The notes under the pieces: generated by a model | What the model was told of the DNA's origin: nothing | What the model saw: the letters and a program-made list of their open reading frames with translations, nothing else | Databases searched by the model: none | Source: Lysinibacillus_B sp031181585 | Lineage (GTDB): Bacteria > Bacillota > Bacilli > Bacillales_A > Planococcaceae | NCBI RefSeq assembly: GCF_047301505.1 | Contig: NZ_CP154840.1 | Coordinates: 1,612,001 to 1,676,000 of the forward strand | Length of the DNA stretch: 64,000 nt | Direction: 5' to 3' | In this document: piece by piece, positions 50,220 through 58,922 of the stretch | Numbering within the stretch: the stretch's first letter is position 1 | How the letters are laid out: every line of letters begins with the position of its first letter | Translations under genes and position numbers: made by a program

Positions 50220-50695
50220 ACCTTCTAACTAGTTAATTCACTCAAAATGCTGCCCTGTAAATATAAAAATAAATACCTGTTTTATCCGTAAATTATCAAG
50301 CCGGCCATAGCTTGCGTATGTAATAAAAAACATATTACTGTGTAAGATGTTCCAATTCCTGTTTGATATACCGGTTAGAATAAGAATTATATTCTTGTCA
50401 TTTGCTGAAACGCTGTAAGTTAACAATTTACCACCAAATGAACCTGATTTTTAAAGCATTATATACATTAATCGCTATAAATAACCCCATATCAAAAATT
50501 CTATAAATAAGGAGCCGAAAGGGAGTTTTTAAGCTATTTGTAAAATGCTCCAGCAGGCAGATTCGCTTTAATTCTTCCCGGAGTTTTTACACAGTTTGAA
50601 AAGAAAAGGGAAATTTTTTTGCGAAAAGTAAAACTATTAATCTACTATTTACGAATATATAAGTGAAGCACAGAAAGTGATGTGAGGATAGGCAG
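50220..50695. other. intergenic stretch of about 475 bases
   Basis: AT-rich, without a supported gene. It must contain the corA promoter (minus strand) and the promoter of the ECF sigma operon (plus strand), neither of which I can fix with confidence. No repeat copy is present. Confidence 0.4.
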
Positions 50696-51253
50696 ATGAA
50701 TGAGCGGTTTTGGATACGGAAAATCCAGCAGAAGCACGATGAAAAAAGTGCGGACAAGCTGACACGAAAATACTATAAGGAAATATACATATTTGTTTAT
50801 AAGCAAACACTTGATGAGCAGCTGGCGCTTGACTTGACGCAGGAAATCTTCATTCGCATGCTGCGCTCTATTGCTTCCTATGAAGAGAAAAAATCTGCTT
50901 TTCGTACCTGGTTGTACCGGATTGCAGCGAATCATTGTATCGATTATCTCCGTTCAAAACAGCACCAAATGAAACAGGTGACTGTTTACACCGTGGATGA
51001 GGAGCAGGCAGAGCTTGAGGACAGCATGCTGCAGCTTGAGTATAAGGAGCAGTACGAGGCGGTCAATACATCCCTGCAAAAGCAGAGCGGCAGTATACAG
51101 CAGATCGTTCGTTATAAGATTTTCGCAGAACTGACCTTCATAGAGATTGCAAAGCTTTTGCAAATGCCGGAATCAACTGTCAAGACGAACTATTATAAGG
51201 CAATCAGGATCCTGCGTAAGGAAATGGAGGCGTATTATGAAGACGAAGTTTGA
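50696..51253 (+). CDS. ECF-type sigma factor
   Basis: A sigma factor of 185 residues with regions 2 and 4. Region 2 is KLTRKYYKEIYIFVYKQTLD and then LALDLTQEIFIRMLRSIASY, with WLYRIAANHCIDYLRSK. Region 4 is FAELTFIEIAKLLQMPESTV followed by KTNYYKAIRILRKEM. TGAGGA lies before the ATG. It is the first gene of a five-gene overlapping operon with a membrane protein and an ABC transporter. This layout is typical of envelope-stress or antibiotic-responsive ECF units in Bacilli. No classical anti-sigma gene is present, so the next gene may act as one. Confidence 0.9.
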   Translation: MNERFWIRKIQQKHDEKSADKLTRKYYKEIYIFVYKQTLDEQLALDLTQEIFIRMLRSIASYEEKKSAFRTWLYRIAANHCIDYLRSKQHQMKQVTVYTVDEEQAELEDSMLQLEYKEQYEAVNTSLQKQSGSIQQIVRYKIFAELTFIEIAKLLQMPESTVKTNYYKAIRILRKEMEAYYEDEV

Positions 51254-52007
51254 ACCAAAACTGCCAACGGAAGCGGAAATCGACAGACAGATTGCCATGA
51301 TTGTGGATAAGGGGCTGCCTCGCAAGCAATCGATGTGGGAGATGCTCGGAGAGATGTGGAGGGTTTTTCCGAAAAAGCAGCTCTTCTTTGAAAGAGGAGA
51401 GATACTGTTTACAAGTCTCTTGCTAATCGTTGTGGCAGGACAACTGTGGTACACAATCGAGGCGCCAATGGAAATCACGGATAGCTGGGCGGCCATGCTG
51501 TTCCTTATTTCCCCATTTTTATTTCTGGCACTAACAGGCTTTTCAACAATCCGGAAGAAGCTTGAAGGGACACTGGAGCTGGAAATGACGATGAAGTATA
51601 CGGTATATCAGATACTGGCCATCCGTATGTTGTTCTACAGTATCATAGCGAGTATTGTACATGCTGGCTGCATAGTCATTGCAGCGCAGTTTATAGCAAT
51701 GGATGTTTTCAAAATGATTAGTGTGGCACTGACAGGACTTTTTTTATTTGCCACAGGTTTACTATATGTACTGCGCGGGAGGGATCCTCTCTTAAAAACC
51801 ATTCTCTATTGTATCGGATGGATTGCAGGGAATTTTGTGTTGTTCGGCCAGGACAAGCAAGTCTACACCCAGGTTATTATGCAGCTGCCAAATGCTTTCT
51901 ATATCATGATTGCCTGCATAGCTATTAGTCTTTTTCTAATTGGCCTGCAGCGGTTTTTTACGAAACAACAGGGAGGTACATTTGAATGCTTGTCATCGAA
52001 AATGTAA
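51237..52007 (+). CDS. polytopic membrane protein of the ECF-ABC operon
   Basis: A protein of 256 residues starting at ATG 51237 (GGAGG six bases ahead) and overlapping the sigma gene by 17 bases. The N-terminal 65 residues are cytoplasmic and charged (KLPTEAEIDRQIAMIVDKGL, PRKQSMWEMLGEMWR). About six membrane helices follow in pairs. The position after the sigma gene and the soluble head suggest an unusual anti-sigma or sensor. It is not similar in sequence to known anti-sigma factors that I can name. Confidence 0.6.
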   Translation: MKTKFEPKLPTEAEIDRQIAMIVDKGLPRKQSMWEMLGEMWRVFPKKQLFFERGEILFTSLLLIVVAGQLWYTIEAPMEITDSWAAMLFLISPFLFLALTGFSTIRKKLEGTLELEMTMKYTVYQILAIRMLFYSIIASIVHAGCIVIAAQFIAMDVFKMISVALTGLFLFATGLLYVLRGRDPLLKTILYCIGWIAGNFVLFGQDKQVYTQVIMQLPNAFYIMIACIAISLFLIGLQRFFTKQQGGTFECLSSKM

Positions 52008-52855
52008 CAAAGCAATATGGCGATTTTATCGCTTTAAGGAATATTTCATTATCGCTTGAAAACGGCGTATACGGCCTGCTAGCGCCGAATGGAGCGGGGA
52101 AGTCGACGCTTATTAAAATGCTCGCCACATTAATTACCCCGACAGCTGGGACCATCACCTACAATGGCCGGGATATTATCACGCTGGGTGAGGAGTATAG
52201 GGAAAAGCTCGGCTATTTACCCCAGCATTTCGGTTATTATAGGCACTATACACCTGTACAGTATTTGCAGTATTTGGCAGCACTTAAAGGAATGCCAAAG
52301 GAACAGGCAGCTGACCGTATCGACGAGGTACTAGAACTCGTTGCATTATCTGACGTGAAAAAGAAGAAGATGCGTAAATTCTCAGGCGGTATGATCCAGC
52401 GTGTCGGCATTGCACAGGCACTGCTCGCCGATCCGCAAATCCTTATTTTAGATGAACCGACAGCAGGGCTGGACCCGAAGGAACGTGCACGGTTCCGTCA
52501 TATTTTATCGAATTTGGCACGGACACGGATTGTTCTTTTATCAACGCATATTGTTTCGGATGTAGAGTCTATTGCGAATGAAATCATCATGATTAAAAAT
52601 AAGCAGCTCCTGTACCAAAAAGATGTCGCCTCTATTTGTGCGACGATGTCAGGCTGTATTTTTGAAACAGTAGTCGACTTTGCGGATGTAGCGGATTTCG
52701 CAAAAAATTATATTGTGCTTGCGGAAAAGCAGGAGGCAGGTCGTATGCTCATCCGCTTTATGGCAGAGGAGCAAAAGCCGCACTGGCAGTCGGTACAGCC
52801 GACACTGGAAGATGTCTTCCTTGTTGAATACGCCCAGGAAAGCACTGTTGGGTGA
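51986..52855 (+). CDS. ABC transporter ATP-binding protein
   Basis: An ATPase of 289 residues that overlaps the preceding gene by 22 bases. The Walker A motif is LLAPNGAGKSTLIKML, the Q-loop LGYLPQHFGYYRHY, the signature KFSGGMIQRVGIAQALLADP, Walker B ILILDEPTAGLDP, and the H-loop LLSTHIVSDV. A C-terminal extension of about 70 residues ends in QPTLEDVFLVEYAQ, as in ABC-2/bacitracin-type exporters. It pairs with the two permeases that follow. Confidence 0.95.
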   Translation: MLVIENVTKQYGDFIALRNISLSLENGVYGLLAPNGAGKSTLIKMLATLITPTAGTITYNGRDIITLGEEYREKLGYLPQHFGYYRHYTPVQYLQYLAALKGMPKEQAADRIDEVLELVALSDVKKKKMRKFSGGMIQRVGIAQALLADPQILILDEPTAGLDPKERARFRHILSNLARTRIVLLSTHIVSDVESIANEIIMIKNKQLLYQKDVASICATMSGCIFETVVDFADVADFAKNYIVLAEKQEAGRMLIRFMAEEQKPHWQSVQPTLEDVFLVEYAQESTVG

Positions 52856-52859
52856 TTGG

Positions 52860-54098
52860 ATGAGATATATCGGATTAGAGCTGCAAAAGCTATGGCGGTC
52901 CCCTGTGATATGGGTGCTGTTAATTGTGATCATCGGGTTTAATAGCTTTTACATATGGTCGGAAGCACGTGAAGAAAAAGAGCTCGCGATATTGAATGAC
53001 ATCATAGCGAACTACGGAAAGACAATTGAGGAAGAGACACTCGAAGAACTGCATGAGGAAATCGAACAAAAAGCTGCGGCGCTCGGCTCACAGCAGGGGG
53101 CAGCCGCCTATTTGGATGCTATGACGTCTGAATTTTATTACGAACAATCAGAAGAGGGACAGTGGCAGGTCGATGAACTCAGCTTGTACGCTATGTATGC
53201 AAACCTTGCTGGCCAGCTGAAGGAGCGATATGGAAAAGTAAATATGGATGCATTCGGTGAAGACATCAAGAAAACATACAGCTTATCAGGGATTGCTGCA
53301 TCCTGGATGGATAGGCACTTTGCTCAGCTGGAGAAAAGATTCGAAAAGTATATGGAAAACGAATCCTACAACGAATGGTTTTTTGCAGGGAACCCGTACC
53401 GGATGCATAGTTTTTTGTTCCGATCTGTTGTGAAAATGGTTGCGCTGGAAGGAATTCTGCTCGCTGTACTCATGACTGCCTATCTTACAGCATATGAGCG
53501 TGAGCAGCGTACGCATCTCCTTATATTTGCAAGCAAAATGGGCAGGGGGATTATGAAGAAAAAGGCATGGGCAGCCGGTATGGCAACAGCAGGGGCTGGA
53601 CTTTTACTGATGGCCGGCACATTCGCCGTATTCTTCAGTTTCCATGATTACACTGGGCTTTGGGGTGTCAATATCGGCAGTGGGCTTAACTGGGAGTACC
53701 AAGCTCCTTATATGTTTTGGTGGGACATGCCGCTATGGCAGTATTTATTGCTGGCAGTAGTCATCATTTTCATTTCATGGCTTGTTATTACATTTGCTAC
53801 ATTTGCTGTGGCAGTTGGTGTGCAGAACAGCTATATCGTATCGATTACAATGCTGCTCGTGCTGCTCGCTTTGTTCGTCGTACCGAGCTATCTTACGTTT
53901 TCACCGCTGCTAATGCTCATAAGCCACTTCAACCTTATGCTGCTCGTTTTAAATCCGCACATGCTGTTCAACGGGCTTTCAGGGATGACGGGATTCTGGT
54001 ATCACGAGCTGGTGACGTTAAGCATCTTCATCTTACTAGCAGTTGTGATGGCAATGCGGAGCATGAAACGATTTAAACGAAAGGACCTACACGAATGA
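52860..54098 (+). CDS. ABC transporter permease
   Basis: A permease of 412 residues. It has an N-terminal membrane helix (WVLLIVIIGFNSFYIWS), an extracytoplasmic domain of about 190 residues, then about five helices at the C-terminus (AAGMATAGAGLLLMAGTFAVF; LLAVVIIFISWLVITFATFA). ATG 52860 lies five bases after the ATPase stop. Its stop overlaps the start of the next permease gene (ATGA). This long-loop ABC-2-like architecture is typical of peptide-antibiotic or envelope-stress exporters. Confidence 0.8.
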   Translation: MRYIGLELQKLWRSPVIWVLLIVIIGFNSFYIWSEAREEKELAILNDIIANYGKTIEEETLEELHEEIEQKAAALGSQQGAAAYLDAMTSEFYYEQSEEGQWQVDELSLYAMYANLAGQLKERYGKVNMDAFGEDIKKTYSLSGIAASWMDRHFAQLEKRFEKYMENESYNEWFFAGNPYRMHSFLFRSVVKMVALEGILLAVLMTAYLTAYEREQRTHLLIFASKMGRGIMKKKAWAAGMATAGAGLLLMAGTFAVFFSFHDYTGLWGVNIGSGLNWEYQAPYMFWWDMPLWQYLLLAVVIIFISWLVITFATFAVAVGVQNSYIVSITMLLVLLALFVVPSYLTFSPLLMLISHFNLMLLVLNPHMLFNGLSGMTGFWYHELVTLSIFILLAVVMAMRSMKRFKRKDLHE

Positions 54099-55228
54099 GA
54101 CTTTGGTGGATGGAAATCAAGAAATGCTTTACATGGCCGATTGTCGGGCTTTTACTTGTGATGAATGTGCTGTTATATAGCCTGCTTGCGGACTTTTATT
54201 TTGAAAATTTTCCAAATGGGCGACCATCAAGTGAAAGGTTTGAAATCGAGCTGGATATGGTTGAAAGGTACGGAGAAGTCATTGACGATGGAGAGATAGC
54301 AGAAGTCCGGCGGGAATATGAGCAGACAGTAGAGAAGTTCGAAGCCATCTTGAGGGACCATCCACTTAGTCAAACTGCCGGGGTGGAGACGGTTGAACAG
54401 TACAGGGAATATGAGCGGGACGATGAAGCTTTCAATAAGCTGGAGCAGGCTTTTTGGGAAACGGACGATTTCGACCTGATGTGGTGGATACAGTCTTATG
54501 AAAGTATTTTGGAGAACTATCAGTACAAGGAAGAAAGCCTCCAGTCACCACATTATAGATCGCCTCTGGAAAAGGAGCGGATAGAGGAGTTACTTGCAAA
54601 CGAGAGTTATCAATATTACAGCTCTTCTGTTGCAGAAAACTTTATGACGATTGCTGAAAATGTCACCATCATCATTTTATTCAATCTGATAATTTTACTA
54701 TCGCCTGTATTTCTGAGGGACCGTGCAAATCAAATGGTGCCGCTGCAATACAGCACGAAACATGGCCGCAAAACTTTCGTCACGAAATGGCGGGCGGGGC
54801 TGATGCTGACCCTTTTTGTAACAACCATTTTAATTGTAATTTACGGGATGCTGTATATGGGAAATGGCACATCTCCATTCTTCTTTATGCAATTGTATCA
54901 TATGGATTACGTTAATTACTGGTACGACATTACGTTCAGGCAGTATATCATCTTTGTCATAATGGGGATGTATCTCATTAGTGCTGTTTTCGGACTGTTG
55001 GTGATGGCCTGCTCCTCTTTAAGCCGCAATTATCTCAGTCAGATGGCAGCACAGATTGTGATAATCGGACTGTTCATCTGGCTGGTCATTCCAACGGCGC
55101 TCGGCAGACTGTTCCAGACGTATCATCTGCCGTGGGTGGCGCCGGGTATATATGCCGGGTTGATTGGGGTGACAGTAGTGGTTGTTTATTGGCTGCTGCG
55201 GCATGAAAGGGTACGAGAGATTACTTAA
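54095..55228 (+). CDS. ABC transporter permease, second subunit
   Basis: A permease of 377 residues with the same layout as its neighbour. It has an N-terminal helix (WPIVGLLLVMNVLLYSLLA), a long charged extracytoplasmic domain (about residues 35-190, many Glu and Tyr), then about six helices (TIIILFNLIILLSPVFL; LTLFVTTILIVIYGMLYMG; IFVIMGMYLISAVFGLLVMA). The two permeases probably form a heterodimer served by one ATPase. This is the last gene of the operon; a terminator follows at 55255. Confidence 0.78.
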   Translation: MRLWWMEIKKCFTWPIVGLLLVMNVLLYSLLADFYFENFPNGRPSSERFEIELDMVERYGEVIDDGEIAEVRREYEQTVEKFEAILRDHPLSQTAGVETVEQYREYERDDEAFNKLEQAFWETDDFDLMWWIQSYESILENYQYKEESLQSPHYRSPLEKERIEELLANESYQYYSSSVAENFMTIAENVTIIILFNLIILLSPVFLRDRANQMVPLQYSTKHGRKTFVTKWRAGLMLTLFVTTILIVIYGMLYMGNGTSPFFFMQLYHMDYVNYWYDITFRQYIIFVIMGMYLISAVFGLLVMACSSLSRNYLSQMAAQIVIIGLFIWLVIPTALGRLFQTYHLPWVAPGIYAGLIGVTVVVVYWLLRHERVREIT

Positions 55229-55254
55229 TAAAGAGGATTTTTAAAAAGGATATC

Positions 55255-55289
55255 AGGAGTTATTGCAGAAGATGCGATAGCTCCTTTTG
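55255..55289 (+). terminator. terminator of the ECF-ABC operon
   Basis: Stem AGGAGTTATTGC/GCGATAGCTCCT (two G-U pairs), followed by TTTGATTATTG. Confidence 0.7.
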
Positions 55290-55392
55290 ATTATTGTTTT
55301 TAGAAAATTGAAATAAATATTTCATCTCTTCTTCAGTTAATGGTAAAGTATGGATAAATATTGGTGAGCAGGAGACAGTGGGGGGACTAAGC

Positions 55393-56124
55393 TTGAAGAA
55401 AATTATGTACATAGGTGTTTTACTGGGGACTGTTACAATGACGGCCTGTACAGCAGAAGAAATGGATGCTGTGGTAGATATACCAATCATTGAAGGACAG
55501 AAGGAAGCAGTTTCAGAAGAGGGAAAAAAGTTCGCTATTATGCCGGAAGCAGAAGCAGCCCCAGTAGAATTAACACAGCAGCAAAAGGAGGCTTATCACA
55601 AGCGGTATGTGGATGCCGTAGAGTGGCTAAACGAGCAGAAAGTAGGGCTTCATATGGAGGTTTCCCCGCTGGAGCAATTTGAAGATGAAGCGTGGCGGGA
55701 CCCTGAGATTTTTGAAAAAGATATTCGGTCCGCGGTGGATGAGCATTTGGCGAAAGAACGTGAAATGGTACAATCCCTATCTGAAGCAGACAGAGAAACA
55801 ACTCTGAAGGCGGATGGAAAAATAGCCAAAAAAGCATATATGTATACAAGTGGGGTAATACGTGTCGTTGAAATTGCAGCGAACTTTACAACACAGTATA
55901 ACGAGACCCATGATCGGCAGGTGTTTACTGGTATAGATGGGATTACAACAAAAGGGTTAAGTCCTAATGGTACTTGGGAGCAGACATCTGCTGAGGCCTC
56001 CTTGATTGACGGCGGACGCACGTACAGTATTGATATCGAAGGGATTTGGAGTGGAATGGGCCTAACATTCGAAAAAGCATTTACTATTGAATTCAGGTGT
56101 GACCAATTCGGAAATATCTATTAA
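55393..56124 (+). CDS. putative lipoprotein
   Basis: A protein of 243 residues starting at TTG 55393 (GGGGGA nine bases ahead). The N-terminus MKKIMYIGVLLGTVTMTACT is a lipoprotein signal peptide with a Met-Thr-Ala-Cys lipobox. The mature part has an acidic stretch, then LTQQQKEAYHKRYVDAVEWL, and a beta-rich C-terminal half (ANFTTQYNETHDRQVFTGID, GMGLTFEKAFTIEFRCDQFG). No family is recognised. It is probably anchored on the outer face of the cell membrane. Confidence 0.68.
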   Translation: MKKIMYIGVLLGTVTMTACTAEEMDAVVDIPIIEGQKEAVSEEGKKFAIMPEAEAAPVELTQQQKEAYHKRYVDAVEWLNEQKVGLHMEVSPLEQFEDEAWRDPEIFEKDIRSAVDEHLAKEREMVQSLSEADRETTLKADGKIAKKAYMYTSGVIRVVEIAANFTTQYNETHDRQVFTGIDGITTKGLSPNGTWEQTSAEASLIDGGRTYSIDIEGIWSGMGLTFEKAFTIEFRCDQFGNIY

Positions 56125-56244
56125 ATGAAGGTGAGTCAGGAATAATAAGATGGTTTCTTTCATGATAGTCGTAAAAGTGGAATATTTTATAAAAAAATAG
56201 AGTGAAGGCCTTGATGTGGTTAATAGTGAAAGGCGGGGCTCAAC

Positions 56245-56520
56245 ATAAAATCAATTTTAGTAAAGACTAATGTTATTGCTAGCGGTTTTGCTGCATTATT
56301 TATTTCCTGGTTCTTTGCAGAGGGCGCGATTGGTGACGCTGATTCTTTGACACCGCAATTCTTTTTGATCTTACCGGTATGGGCACTGGGCACAGTATTG
56401 ATGTGGGGGGTGAGGTCCAAAGAAGGACAGGGTACTACCCCTTCTACCATACTATTAAGCAGCCTAATCCCCTGGGTAACAATTCCTCTAGGGTTAATGT
56501 TAGCGTTTCAATTTATATAA
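56245..56520 (+). CDS. small membrane protein, apparent ATA start
   Basis: A frame of 91 codons with convincing membrane-protein character: VIASGFAALFISWFFAEG, FFLILPVWALGTVLMWGVRS and LLSSLIPWVTIPLGLMLAFQ. No ATG, GTG or TTG lies between the upstream in-frame stop (TGA 56227) and the first helix. AAAGGCGGGG (56229-56238) is followed six bases later by ATA 56245, which would yield M/I-KSILVKTNVIASG. Either translation uses ATA, or the start codon has been lost by mutation. No family is recognised. Confidence 0.5.
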   Translation: MKSILVKTNVIASGFAALFISWFFAEGAIGDADSLTPQFFLILPVWALGTVLMWGVRSKEGQGTTPSTILLSSLIPWVTIPLGLMLAFQFI

Positions 56521-56647
56521 GAGAAGAAACAGGCTTACTAGTTCCTATAGAGATAGCCGGCGCAATAAATTTATGGGTGTCGGTTTTTTTCATTTTCCTT
56601 ATAATGAGAGGTAGGAACTGTCCAATTTTCTGGAAAGGAGTGTTTAC

Positions 56648-57637
56648 ATGAAACAATTAAAAAGAGGCGGTAAAATCGGTATCTTTTCACCGTCATCACC
56701 CGCATCGGTGACAGCGGAAAAGCGTTATAGACGGGCAAAGGCGTTCCTTGAAGGCAAGGGCTTTGAGATTGTTGAAGGCAGATTGACAGGGCAGTCGGAC
56801 GTCTACCGCTCAGGTTCACCAAAGGAAAGGGCGGAAGAACTGAATGAACTGCTCAGAGATCCGGATATACCAATGATTATGTCAATGATCGGTGGAACAA
56901 ATGCCAACAGTATGCTGCCGTACATTGACTATGAGGCATTCAAGGCAAATCCAAAGCTTGTCGTCGGGTACTCGGATGCAACTGCTGTACTGCTTGCGCT
57001 TTATGCCAAGACGGGCATAACAACCTATTACGGGCCTGCGCTCGTTCCGTCATTTGGAGAATTGGAGCCGCTTGTCGATATTACATATGATTTCTTTGAG
57101 GAGTATTTCTGCCGGGAGCAGTCTCTGCCATACGAAATACCGATGTCTCCGGTTTGGTCGGATGAGCCGGTGAACTGGCTTGAGAAAGAAACGGAAAAGA
57201 CGCTCTATCCGAATGAATGGACGTCTGTGAATGATGGAGAGGCAGAAGGTCGGCTGATCGGCGGCAATAATAATGCGATGTACGGTTTTATCGGTACAGA
57301 GTACTTTCCAGAAGTCCGAAAAGGTGACATCCTGCTGATTGAGGATTGCATGAAGAATGCAGCAATCGTCGAGAAAAATTTTGCGATGCTGAAGCTGCAC
57401 GGCATCTTCGACAAGATTTCTGCTATTCTGCTCGGTAAGCATGAGCGCTATGATGATTTAGGGACCGGCAAGCAGCCAATCGACCTTTTGCTCGAACAGC
57501 TAGATGGCAGGGACATTCCGATTTTAAATGGGTTTGACACATGCCATACTCATCCGATGCATCCGGTGGCTATCGGAAAACGCGTGCGGGTCGATACAAA
57601 ACAGTGCAAGGTAGAATGTGTGGAAAAATGGCTGTAG
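56648..57637 (+). CDS. S66 family peptidase, LD-carboxypeptidase/MccF-like
   Basis: A serine peptidase of 329 residues. The N-terminal RGGKIGIFSPSSPASVTAEK, the MSMIGGTNANSMLPYIDYEA region, the nucleophile elbow LVVGYSDATAVLLALYAKTG (Ser near residue 112), the Glu in EGRLIGGNNNAM, and the His in CHTHPMHPVAIGKR complete the family pattern. It is cytosolic. Members cleave LD-bonds in recycled murein peptides (LdcA) or hydrolyse microcin C-like nucleotide peptides (MccF). The MccF-type GGTNANSM phrase slightly favours the second group. GGAAAGGAG precedes the ATG. Confidence 0.88.
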   Translation: MKQLKRGGKIGIFSPSSPASVTAEKRYRRAKAFLEGKGFEIVEGRLTGQSDVYRSGSPKERAEELNELLRDPDIPMIMSMIGGTNANSMLPYIDYEAFKANPKLVVGYSDATAVLLALYAKTGITTYYGPALVPSFGELEPLVDITYDFFEEYFCREQSLPYEIPMSPVWSDEPVNWLEKETEKTLYPNEWTSVNDGEAEGRLIGGNNNAMYGFIGTEYFPEVRKGDILLIEDCMKNAAIVEKNFAMLKLHGIFDKISAILLGKHERYDDLGTGKQPIDLLLEQLDGRDIPILNGFDTCHTHPMHPVAIGKRVRVDTKQCKVECVEKWL

Positions 57638-57663
57638 GAGACACCTTACATGGTGAAAATAAT

Positions 57664-57706
57664 AAAAAGATGGTACGGAACGCAACTTTTCCTGCCATCT
57701 TTTTTG
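57664..57706 (+). terminator. terminator of the S66 peptidase gene
   Basis: Stem AAAAAGATGG/CCATCTTTTT with a 21-base loop and further T residues. Confidence 0.75.
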
Positions 57707-57876
57707 TTTTCAGTAATGGTAAGTGACGAAATTGTAACAGTAGGGCTGTAGATTGTTAGGATAATCGATGGTTATCATACGTTTCATTTTATAAAGTTAA
57801 AAAGTGGAATATTTACTAAAGCATTTCAAGTAATAACTAGGGAAATTGGTATTCAATAAACAAGGGGGGAAGCATA

Positions 57877-58845
57877 ATGGCAAAAAAGAAGATTGGGATT
57901 GGGAAGGTTATCCGTAACATCGTGCTATCCTTCATCGTACTTTGCATGATGTGGGTCATATTTCATACAGGGATGAAACTATATGAAGAAAATAAGTATC
58001 CCGCCACCGGAGAATACATCGATTTAGAAGGCGAAAAACTTCATGTTACGACAAAAGGAGAAGGGGAGAAAACGATTGTCCTATTACCGGGTTTAGGAAC
58101 AACAGCACCTGCTCTTGATTTTGAACCTTTAATGAATGAATTAGCAAAAGACTTTCAAGTGGTTGTAGTCGAGCCGTTCGGATACGGCTGGAGCGATCTG
58201 ACAAAAAGAGAGAGAACAGTGGAAAATATTGTGGAAGAGGTAAGAACGGCGCTGCAAACCGCTCAAATAGAAGGGCCCTATATCCTAATGCCGCACTCGC
58301 TCGCAGGAATCTATAGTATGTACTATGCCAATAAGTACCCTGAAGAGATAGAAGCGGTTGTTGGAATTGATCCTACATTACCGCAAGCTCTTGAGTATTT
58401 TAATGAAGCAGCTCCAAAGATGCCGTCGTATTTCAGCTTTATAGCACCAACAGGCTTGGCTAGATTAGCTCTGCTGGTTAATGCTGAGAATAGTTTGCCT
58501 CTTGCAGAAGAAGGTACTTATTCTCATGGAAATTTAGCGATGACGAAAGCAATTTCGGCATGGAAAGGCTATAACAAAAATATCGTCGAGGAAGCAAATA
58601 AAATTGAAGAAAATGCCGAGAAAACAAAGGATCTCTCATTTCCCGCACAATTGCCGGTCCTGATTTTTATGAAGGAAGATGACAAAGTAACAGATGACGG
58701 AAAATCGATGGAGTCGTTTTATGAGCAGCAGTTAAATGCGGTGAATAATCAAAGACTTGTGACGTTAAAGGGCCATCATTACTTGCACTGGAAGAACTAT
58801 AAGAAAATGACTGAGGAAATCAAGTCGTTTGCAGATTCATTTTAA
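57877..58845 (+). CDS. membrane-anchored alpha/beta hydrolase
   Basis: A protein of 322 residues with an N-terminal membrane anchor (VIRNIVLSFIVLCMMWVIFH) followed by an alpha/beta hydrolase domain. VLLPGLGTTAPALDFEPLMN gives the oxyanion region, VEPFGYGWSD follows, and the nucleophile elbow is ILMPHSLAGIYSMYYANKYP (serine in H-S-L-A-G, near residue 146). Asp lies in FMKEDDKVTDD and His in LKGHHYLHWKNYK. AGGGGGGA precedes the ATG. The substrate is unknown. Confidence 0.85.
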   Translation: MAKKKIGIGKVIRNIVLSFIVLCMMWVIFHTGMKLYEENKYPATGEYIDLEGEKLHVTTKGEGEKTIVLLPGLGTTAPALDFEPLMNELAKDFQVVVVEPFGYGWSDLTKRERTVENIVEEVRTALQTAQIEGPYILMPHSLAGIYSMYYANKYPEEIEAVVGIDPTLPQALEYFNEAAPKMPSYFSFIAPTGLARLALLVNAENSLPLAEEGTYSHGNLAMTKAISAWKGYNKNIVEEANKIEENAEKTKDLSFPAQLPVLIFMKEDDKVTDDGKSMESFYEQQLNAVNNQRLVTLKGHHYLHWKNYKKMTEEIKSFADSF

Positions 58846-58893
58846 TAAAGCAAAATAATAGAATGGCTAAAGCTATCAGTAGAAAAGAAGACC

Positions 58894-58920
58894 CTGCCAA
58901 CAACGCAAGGTCTCCTTTTT
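58894..58920. terminator. terminator between the hydrolase and MFS genes
   Basis: Stem AGACC/GGTCT extended by TGC/GCA, followed by CCTTTTTG. It lies between convergent genes and ends three bases before the MFS stop codon. Confidence 0.55.
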
Positions 58921-58922
58921 GA

